Source of the DNA: Desmodesmus armatus
Taxonomy: Eukaryota > Chlorophyta > Chlorophyceae > Sphaeropleales > Scenedesmaceae
DNA: 64,000 bases
Assembly (NCBI GenBank): GCA_007449985.2
Contig: VIIQ02000616.1
Location: 124,001-188,000, forward strand
Direction of reading: 5' to 3'
Shown here piece after piece: positions 55,945 to 64,000 of this stretch (positions are counted from its first letter, which is position 1; the number at the start of each line of letters is the position of its first letter). Below the pieces are notes generated by a model that made no database searches, was not told where the DNA came from, and was given only the letters and a program-made list of their open reading frames with translations. A program made the position numbers and the translations under genes.

Positions 55945-56513
55945 TTTTTTGACTCAGTAGGCTGTAGCCCTGGCTGACGAAAATTCAGCTACACTTCTTT
56001 GGTAAACAAAATGCAAGATCAGCAGCAGACGGGGAGGTCAGCACGGCCCAATGAGATCTACTTTGAACCGGTTGCGCGGTGTTTGTGACCACCACCCAAG
56101 AGGTCCAACTCGCTTATGTTCAGCACACTTAGGGCCACTATCGATCTTTTAACTCATTTCGAGCGGTGAAGTCTGGTTGGAGCCTGAGGTCCCGTTTCCC
56201 GTCAGTTTTCAGCTTTTCTTACTTCCTTATGCGGCAGGACTGTGATGTTTACAGTGCTACGTACTTGATTGATACTTCAGCTAGCTGATCACGGCGAAGA
56301 CGGGCAGATAGGAACTTTGAAGGCAGCAGCACAGCAGTTACAGCACCAGACAGCAGCTCAGCAACACTGTCCACCAGCCCACACCCAAAGCGGTTGCAAG
56401 CTGGCTGAAGTCTGTACACAGACTGTGGTCTGCTTCAGAGGGCTGGGTGTTTCAGAGGCCAGCCCATCTGCGGCTGCTTGCCCGTCTGTGCAGCACGCCT
56501 GGGCAGCACAGCC
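55945..56513. promoter_or_regulatory. Divergent promoter region, GC1-like (-) and CDKD (+)
   Basis: 569 bases separate opposite-facing start codons, so both promoters lie here. No clear TATA box. The stretch before the CDKD start is rich in CAGCA repeats. Confidence 0.6.
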
Positions 56514-59500
56514 ATGCACGCATACCAGAAAGGGCCTATGATAGGTGAAGGCACATATGGCTCCGTCATATGTGCCACTCACAAAGCCACTGGCAGGCAG
56601 GTGGCCATCAAGAAAGTCCGCCTGGGCAACAGCAGCGGGAAGGAAGGGGTCAACATGTCAGTCCTGCGGGAGCTCAAGGCACTGCGTTCCCTGGCAGCAC
56701 CGTGTGTCGTGGACCTGCTGGACACCTTCAGCACCAAGAGCAGCCTGGTGCTGGTGTTCGAGTTCATGGAATGGAGCCTGGAGGATGTCATCAGGGACAA
56801 GAATAAGGCCCTCAGCGAAGCAGACGTCAAGTCGTTCATGCAGATGGTGCTGCAGGCATTGGCACACGTGCACAGCCAACAAGCAATCCACAGGTACAGC
56901 ACGGACACCCCTGCATCCCTTTGGTGTATCCCTATGACGTACAGCAAGCAGCTGCTGCCCAGCAAAAACACATTGAATCTACCGTGTGTGGCTCCGCTCA
57001 GCTGTGATGTTTGTGTCAATTGATATCCCCCAGAAGCAGCCAGCACTGACTGCGCCCAAGATACAATGTTGCAGCTGGCCCACTGTGCAACTTGTGCAAG
57101 CTTGTGCTACACGCTCTGAGCAGCTGCATTGCTGACGCGGCAACTGATTGTCGACAGCTTTTTGCATCGCCCCTGCTGCTGCAGAGACATCAAGCCCGAC
57201 AACCTGCTGATCTCAAGTGACGGGCACTTGAAGCTGGCAGACTTTGGACTGGCCAGGTGAGAGACGGCAGCTGGTACAGACATCTGAAGGAGTCAGTCTG
57301 TGCACATGTCAGCACAGGGCAGCAGCAGCTGTGTAGAGCCCATGCCTGGAATAGCCGACTGCCTGCAGGACTATCAAGACAAGCGTTGATTGCACTGTTG
57401 CTGGTTTTGCAAATGCCATGTATATCTAGACAGCAGTGTTTAGGTCATGCGTTCTGTTTCCTGCAGGTTCCTGAGCTGCCAAACAGACTCTCCAGGCGAC
57501 GCCCCTGGCAAGCTGACCCCGCAAGTTTTTGGCCGCTGGTACCGCCCTCCCGAGCTGCTGATGGGCAGCACAAGCTACAGCTATGGTGTGGACATGTGGG
57601 CAGCTGGCTGCGTCTTTGCTGAGCTGCTGCTGCGCAGACCCTGGTTTCCTGGAAACTGTGATATGGACCAGCTGGACCGCATTTTCAAGGTTAGTCCAGC
57701 ATCCTTGCTTTGAAGGTTACACTCCCCTGATGCCCCTTGCCTTTGTCCTGCACCCCTGTTGCTGCTGGCTCCTGTGCTCAGCGCTGCTGAGAGTCTTAAG
57801 ATGCACTTTGAAAGATCATGCGCACCTGCCAAACTGAAGGGCGCGGTGAGTATCATCCCAGGGTGTGTGCAGGAACTTGGCTGCCTGGTCTGACTCAGCA
57901 CATGCACTCCACTGCCTGTCCTGCAGATGCTGGGTGTCCCGACCCCTGAAGTGTGGCCAGGCTATGCTGACCTACCGCACAGGATAGACTTCAAACCGGC
58001 TGTCGGCCAGCCACTGCACCAAGTATTCCTGCAGGTAATTCCGCATAAACGGGAGGCACAATCCTGCAATGCTGCCTGCGGCGACCTTCCAGTTGTTTGC
58101 GTCTGTTGCCTGTTTGTAGTGTCAAGGGGCTGCAGGCTTGGTTGCCTAGGGGCAGGTGCTGTAACAGCAGCACCTGACACAGTGCCTTGGTGTCTGACCG
58201 TTCTTGACAGCACCACAACCTGCTGTCACATCTGCAGGCGTCTCCTGAGGCCTTAGACCTACTCAAGCGTCTGATGGCCTTTGACCCAGATCGGCGCATT
58301 TCAACATCAGATGCTTTGGCGCACCCCTACTTCAGCGCCCAACCGCAGCCCACGCCGCCAGCACAACTGCCAAAGCCTGCAGCGACTAGGTGTGTACAGC
58401 CGCCGCCTGCAGGAATCTGCTTGTGCGTCCACAGTAGTGATTTGTCGGCCCCTGAGTTGCAGCGTAGTAATCACCCGCTCATCTGCACATGCACATGTGC
58501 TTCTCTATTGACGCTCTCAAGGCCATCATGTTGACTGTCAAGGCACACGTTTGTCCCCCTCCTGGTTCTGTTGTTGGATCACTGGGCAGAGCTGTGTCTC
58601 TTTGAACCTGTTGTTGGTAGCACAACATCCTACTGCAACTGATGCTTCCGCAGCTAGGTTTCCTGCACCTTTGATGACTGCACCTTGATGGACTCAGCAT
58701 CCCGACCTGATGTTTAGACACATGAAGGTCTACGCTGCGTGCATTGCTTTCACCTATCTCCTGTCCTGCTGTGCTGATGCTTGTTGGTTTGTGCAGGCTC
58801 AACAGGCTAGGCATGTCCAGGGTGCCTGCAGTCATTCCGGACATGCTGATGCCACACAGGTTGCTGCAGCAGCAACAGCAGGGCTTTGCAGTGGCAGGGG
58901 TCGCAGCTGCAGGCTGGGCAGATGCTGGTGAGGCGGGAGAGGCCCTGCTGATGCAGCAGCAGCGGCAGCAGGACGCGGCCCAGGCTGCTGCCAACGGCAG
59001 GAGTGGCCTGGGTTGCCATGCTGGTGCTGGGGCCGCAAGGGCAGGGCAGCTCGGGGGCGGCACCAGTCGTCTGCTGGCCTTCTCAGATGCCCCGTCCTTT
59101 TCAGGGCGCTTCCTGGGGCATGGGCTGCTACCAGCGGACCAGCAGCAGCAGCAGCCTCTGCAGCAGCAAGCAGACGGGCAGCCTGCTGGTCGGCACACCC
59201 ACCAAGGCGGCCAGCGGCACTCGGTGCACTTTGCAGCGGATGTCGCGGATGCCGAATGCGAGCAGGAGGGGTCCTGGAAGGGCCGTCTCAGTTTCTCAGG
59301 CATCCTGGATGAGCCCACGCCGCCAGCTGGCAACAGCAGCGGCAATCCTGCGGGGCGCGAGGGCGATGCAGTAGCACCCTCTGCTGAAGCAGCAGGGGAC
59401 GAAAACGCCCTGCCGACTGGCCTGCCAGCAGCAGCCCACCTGCACCAGCAGCAGCTGCAGCACCAAGTCAACCGGCGGGCGTCTCCCAGCAGCGGTCAGG

Positions 59501-61480
59501 CACAGAAAGGTGCTGCAGGAGGCCACCAGCAGCAGCCCTCAAGTAGCAGCTTGCGCCCGCCGCTGCACCCCAACGCTACCCCTGTGCACTCCCGTGCTGG
59601 GCAGCATGCACAGGGTGCAGCAATCGGCAGTGGGGATGACCGTGTCTCCCAGCAGCAGGGCGGCAGCAGGCAGCGCCGGGGCGTGTCGGATCTGTCCGCG
59701 GCACTGAGCAATGCAGGGCCGGGCAGCACTGCAGGGCTTGGAGGTGCGTTTGGCCTGCTCAACCCCTTGGCGCCGTTGCTTGGTGTGCAGCGCGGCGTCA
59801 GCCAGCAGCAGGTGCAGCCAGGCCTGCTGGACAGCCTTGCGCAGCAGGCAGCAGCAGGCTTTGCTGGCACGTTGCCAGCACATGCCAGCACGCCTGCTGG
59901 TGTAGGTGCTGCAGAGGGAGACACCGCATGCCCCATGAGTATGAACACCAGCGCGCGCAAGCGCACCCGGACGGTGTTCGAGGCAGCACCGGCAGAAATG
60001 GGGGGTTATGGCGCAGAACAGCAGCAGCAAGGGCAGGATGGCGGGGATGTGTCAATGGCTGGCAGCCATGAGCGCAGGGTGGTGCGCAGCAGGCGGAGCA
60101 GCATCCACTCAGGTTGCTGCAGCATGGAGACCGACACCATGGATGGCGCAGCAGGAGCAGCGCAAGATGCTCAGCAGCAGCGGCAGGAAGGGCACGGCCT
60201 GGGGACCGAGGACCGCAGCATGAGTATCACCTCCAATGCCCTGCATGCAGCCATGGCAGGTGCACAGCAGCAGCAGCAGCAACAGCTTCCACAGCCCCTG
60301 CACGACCAGCACCTGCAACAGCAGCAACGGGATCTGCAGCAAGCAGCTGAGATGCCTCCGCCGCATGCTGTTCAGCCAAGGGCTGCAGCTGCTGCTGCAG
60401 CAGCTGCAGGGCACGGGGGCAGTTCACGGGCCACAGTCGCGGCAGCGGCGGCGGCAGGTGATGCCGCAGACCCTGCAACCAGCAGCAAAGGAGTGCCTGG
60501 CTCCGGTGGCAGCACATGCCCCATGAGCCTGGACCATCGCAACACCACAGGCCAGCACCACCAGCACCTGCATGCGGTCGGGCCAGGCAGCAGCGGGCAG
60601 CAGCAGCGGCAGCCGCCGTCCAGCGGTGGGGCTGAGGGTGTGGGCGTGCTGAACAGCGGTGACCTGGTGACTGGGGGCCGCCCCGCTGATGAGCTGCGCT
60701 CCATGGACCCTGCAGAGTTGGCAGAGCTTGCCAAGTTCTGGAGGCCCCGGCTGGACTCTGCGGAGCGGCGCTACCTGCGCTGCAGGGGGATGCAGCTTGG
60801 GGAGGCACTGCTGCAGGTGCGGCGAGTCTATGGGATGGTGGTTGCAGGCTGCCTTTTGACTTGCATGCTCGGCAGGGAGCTGTGATAGTTGGGGCTGCAA
60901 GGCCTGTGGGGCAGGAGCGGGTGTGTTCATTATTTTGTGATGGGCACCCTGTCTGCAAACCTCACTGAGCTCGCTGCTGGACTTTTGCTCAAAAATGGAC
61001 AATCGTCACCTTTGTTGATTACGCTGTGCCGCGCTTGCCTCCACGCGCTACCAATGTGCTGCTGTCCTGCAGGCCAGCCAGCCTGACGATGATGAGCTGG
61101 GGCCAGAGTACCATCACTTCCCTGGCATGGACAGCAGCCCCTCCGGCTGCCGCGGCCTGTTTGACACGCCTGCCAAGGGCCACACGCCCTGCGTGCAAGG
61201 GGGCCAGACACACCGCCAGCACCAGCACCACCAGGAGCCAGCGCAGCAGCAGCATGGCAGGGACAACAGTGGTGCATCTTTGGCGCCGGACTCGTTTCTG
61301 AGCCCGCCAGGTGTCTCAGAACAGCAGGCGCTACCAGCAGGGGGTGGGAATGGCGGCGCTGCTGTAGCTGGGCAGGTTGCTGGGGTTCCCTCTGGTTTGC
61401 TGCCAGCACAGCAGCAGCTGCACGGGCTTGGCAGGTCGGATCCAGCAACCGGGAATGCTCCTGCTCCCCTGCATTCCTGA
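56514..61480 (+). CDS. CDKD: CDK-activating kinase (CDKD/CDK7 type) with a very long C-terminal extension
   Basis: Exons 56514-56893, 57185-57256, 57467-57689, 57927-58034, 58238-58389, 58797-60816 and 61073-61480 keep phase, giving 1120 residues. Residues 1-311 form a complete CDK domain: GEGTYG (11-16), Lys33, the cyclin-binding helix [10 protein letters not shown] (CDKD relatives have NFTALRE), HRDIKPDN (Asp128), DFG (146-148) and T-loop Thr168. The end, [15 protein letters not shown] followed by [10 protein letters not shown], matches CDK7. CDKD with cyclin H and MAT1 activates other CDKs and, in TFIIH, phosphorylates the RNA polymerase II tail. The usual VTRWYR reads FGRWYR here. Residues 312-1120 are Gln/Ala/Gly/His-rich and probably disordered, where CDK7 normally ends near 350-420. 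The extension is joined by phase-matched splicing and has a stop at 61478-61480. Confidence 0.9.
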
Positions 61481-62428
61481 CTGCTGCAATGTGATGTTGA
61501 TGGTGATGATGCTCTGTCTACTGCATGACCTGGTTGCCAGGGTTTTGCCCCATTGGCAAAGCCATGCCCTGTTTGCTGGCAGGAGGACTGTGCCTGCTGC
61601 CAGGGCAGGTTTAGTGATTTTGTGATTGCCTGCTGCTCTGCTTTCAGCCATTCCCTCGCTCCATGGACTGCAGGCACTGTCAGTGACACCTGGACTCCCC
61701 TCAAGTCTCCTGTGATCCGTCTTCAAGCGCACTGACCTGTCTTTCATACAAACACTGTTCGAACTGCAGAAACTATGGCTTTTTGTATGTGGGAGTATGG
61801 TGGGCAGCACGATGGTGTGCCGTCTGATAGGACGGCTCGGCGCCATCGCTGGCTGCGTGCTGACTTCGATCCTGCTATTCTTTTTGGCAGTGCAGGCTTG
61901 GCACTTGCCTGAGAGTGGGTTGAGCATGTTGTGATGACACACGCCTGTTGCCGCATTCGGCTGTCGTGTACGCCTCTAGTCTGCAGGAGTGAGTGTGGAT
62001 GGGACTGCTGTGTTTGCTTGAGCTTGGGCTGGTTGGCTGTGCAGTCCGTTGCGCAGCACTCTGTGCCCGGTGATCGGGGGCTCGTCGGTAGCTAGCGCGT
62101 GCGGCACCTCGGTGCGATCCTATTCCCACTGTCGCCACCCAAAAAAGCTGCAGCCCCAACGGCCTGCTTTTGTGGGGCTTGGTGCCTGAAGGAGGGCATG
62201 ATGCAGAGGTCTTCCCTCTGGACTTTTAATTCAGCTTGTCCTCCTGACATGCATTTGGTTCGGGCTTTGTGTGTGGTGTTGGTTGTGCACCTGTCAGGTT
62301 TGATCCCTCCCCAGCCTGGCAGGGTGATGATGTGTGTGACACCTTGATCGACCCTTGCAGATCGGGCTACTCGTCAAACTGGTTTGCTGTCACTCTCTAC
62401 AGCGTTGCTACACAGCGTGGCAAACACA
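61481..62428. other. Intergenic region between CDKD and the LIFEGUARD-like gene
   Basis: Both genes are on the plus strand, so this holds the CDKD 3' region and the next promoter and leader. It is T/G-rich relative to coding DNA. I see no TGTAA and no supported ORF. CTAGCGCGTGCGGCACC-like GC-rich sequence near 62090 is unremarkable. Confidence 0.55.
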
Positions 62429-64000
62429 ATGGCGTACTCTTATGTCGGGAACGATGTGGAAGCGGGCCTGTTCGATAAGACAACACCAAGCTATGAATTC
62501 GCAGAGAAAGAGGTGAAGAACATGTCGGGAAGTCATTGCAGTGCCAACGTAGACTCCTGCAGCGATCGCGCGTGCCAGGTTGTTGCTACTGCTGTCCTCA
62601 CTGCTTGGGTGTCTGTTCTCGCTGCTTTGATCAGGTTCGGCTGGGCTTCGTGCGGAAGGTGTTTGGTGAGTAATCAGCACACATATGATGTCTCAAGGCC
62701 TTTCATGCAACGCACACGGGGTCACCTCACCAGCTGCTATCACCACCCACTCCATGCATACCGTGCATTCCAGCAACACAGCCACATGATGCATTCCTGC
62801 CACAAAGCCTGCAGCAGAGGCACAATGCAGCATAAAGCACAGCTGTACTACAACATCCTGGATTCCAAGCACACCTTGCAGATGTTCTGAAAACAGCCGT
62901 TGTCTCAAACGTGACTCCCCGCTGTGTGCCCCTGTTCTGCTCCCTTTCTATGCTTCAGGGCTACTGACGCTGCAGCTTGCCATCACAGCAGCAGTCACAG
63001 CTGTGTTCTGCCTGTCAGCGCCAGTCAAGACCTTTGTATGGTCCAATCCATGGACTTTCTGGACGCCGTTTGCTGCCTCGCTGGCCCTGGTTGTGTTCCT
63101 TGGTTGCTCAGAGACAGCCCGACGCAGCCACCCCACAAACTTGATAGTGCTGCTGCTGTTCACAGCATGCGAGGCAGTCTTGGTTGGCACCATCTCAGCA
63201 ATGTACGACACGCAAGTGGTGCTGATAGCAGCCGTCATGACCGTTGGCATCACGGCATCTTTGACGCTGTACGCCCTGCAAACAAAGAGGGACTTCACCG
63301 CAGCTGGAGGGTGAGTTTAGTAGTGAGGGATAGCAGCTGGGTAGCAGCTGGGATTGTGGGTGTGCTGAGCGCTTATGGGTGCTCTTTCCAGCAGCAGTGG
63401 TGACTGTGCTGTGCTCGCGGCAATTGTGCATGGTACAAAATCCCAGCGTGATGGCCAACAGTCAACTGGGCTCTGTTTCAAGATGCCCCCTCTGCCCATG
63501 TCTCCATAAGCAGCAGCTGTTGGCAGTGGTTTGTGTTGACGTCCCTGGTTGACTGCATGCATGCCGTGTTGCTGACTGTGCCACCGCCTGTGTTTGCCAC
63601 CGCTGCAGGATTCTGTTCTCCCTGCTGTTTGCCCTCATAGCAGCGGGCATCCTATCCATCTTCTTCCATTCCAAGGTGGTGAACATAGCCATCTCTGGCA
63701 TCGGAGCAGCTGTGTTCGCCTGCTACATCGTGTTTGATGTGCAGCTGATGATGGGAGGCGGCGCCTACAGCATGGAGCCGGATGAGTATGTGTTTGCAGC
63801 TATCAACATTTACCTGGTGAGCACGTGACAGCGGTCTGGCACCTGCACATGATATGGGCTTTGCATTTGCATATGATCTGGTAGTCGCATCTGCACTTGA
63901 ATGGGGCTGTGTACACTTGGGCCATGCATGTTGCTGCTGGCATTGTGCACCATCTTCCGCACAGTGTGTGTGATGGCTGCCATTAGGGCTTGTTCATAGC
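62429..64000 (+). CDS. LFG: LIFEGUARD / BAX inhibitor-1-like membrane protein, 3' end outside window
   Basis: Exons 62429-62512, 62635-62665, 62959-63310 and 63609-63816 join in phase to 225 residues; the final exon lies beyond base 64000. After a soluble N-terminus ending in FAEKEVRLGFVRKVFG, at least six hydrophobic segments follow (LLTLQLAITAAVTAVFCL, FWTPFAASLALVVFLG, LIVLLLFTACEAVLVGT, VVLIAAVMTVGITASLTLYA, ILFSLLFALIAAGILSIFF, GIGAAVFACYIVFDVQLMMG). The last runs into the family signature FDVQLMMGGG and DEYVFAAINIYL; the seventh helix is missing with the last exon. TMBIM/LFG proteins act in ER or Golgi membranes as calcium-leak regulators and stress or cell-death suppressors. The ATG is preceded by CAAACACA and gives an N-terminus typical of plant LFGs. 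The 31-nt second exon is unusually small. Confidence 0.93.

Noticed and set aside
58479..59471. 330-codon minus-strand open frame
   Set aside because: Antisense shadow of the Gln/Ala-rich CDKD extension, with the composition of a reversed CAG/GCN repeat.
1..64000. CRISPR arrays, bacterial operons, rRNA or tRNA genes
   Set aside because: Short direct repeats are minisatellites without unique spacers, genes are intron-rich and eukaryotic, and no cloverleaf or rRNA signature was recognised by eye.

Overview
This window looks like nuclear DNA of a green alga, a core chlorophyte. The evidence is very intron-dense genes with GT-AG introns, GC-rich coding DNA full of CAG/GCN runs that encode Gln- and Ala-rich stretches, TGTAA motifs (the usual chlorophyte polyadenylation signal) downstream of several genes, and a plant-type gene set (plastid DapF, GC1/SDR39U1-like epimerase, CDKD kinase, LIFEGUARD protein). 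I cannot fix the genus. There is no sign of operons, CRISPR or rRNA, and I found no tRNA by eye. Gene models were built by hand from splice sites, codon phase and family similarity; seven of the nine complete models join to a whole number of codons with an in-frame stop.

Layout. 1-14611 (-): condensin subunit CAP-D2, at least 26 exons, running off the left edge. A complete four-exon gene for a small secreted Cys-rich protein (4359-5816, +) lies inside its 3.1 kb intron, which also holds a near-perfect 146-base hairpin (6378-6523). 15697-17495 (-): a small coiled-coil protein, probably the NNF1/PMF1 subunit of the MIS12 kinetochore complex. 18197-34490 (+), divergent from it: a 25-exon, 1779-residue protein with an MLKL-like helical bundle, a WD40 region, a TKL (Raf/MLK-like) kinase domain and a long disordered tail. 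One of its introns carries an antisense relic of a Penelope-like retroelement with a recognisable hammerhead ribozyme. 35758-38895 (+): plastid diaminopimelate epimerase (DapF). 40372-42346 (-): ApaG-domain protein. 43698-52724 (-): 1247-residue coiled-coil protein of unknown function. 53059-55944 (-): GC1/SDR39U1-like epimerase. 56514-61480 (+): CDK-activating kinase (CDKD/CDK7 type) with an approximately 800-residue extension. 62429 to the right edge (+): LIFEGUARD/BAX-inhibitor-1-like membrane protein, partial.

Themes. Several neighbours have division roles (CAP-D2 in chromosome condensation, probable NNF1 at the kinetochore, CDKD in cell-cycle CDK activation, GC1 in plastid division), though such clustering may be chance. 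A second theme is structural: pieces of exons are repeated in tandem inside the adjoining introns in at least three genes, most densely in the WD40-kinase gene. Introns also carry long G or C homopolymers, and several use (GCTGT)n instead of a pyrimidine tract before the 3' splice site.

The most notable items are the helical bundle-WD40-TKL kinase fusion, the hammerhead ribozyme in the Penelope-like relic, and the exon-fragment tandem duplications.
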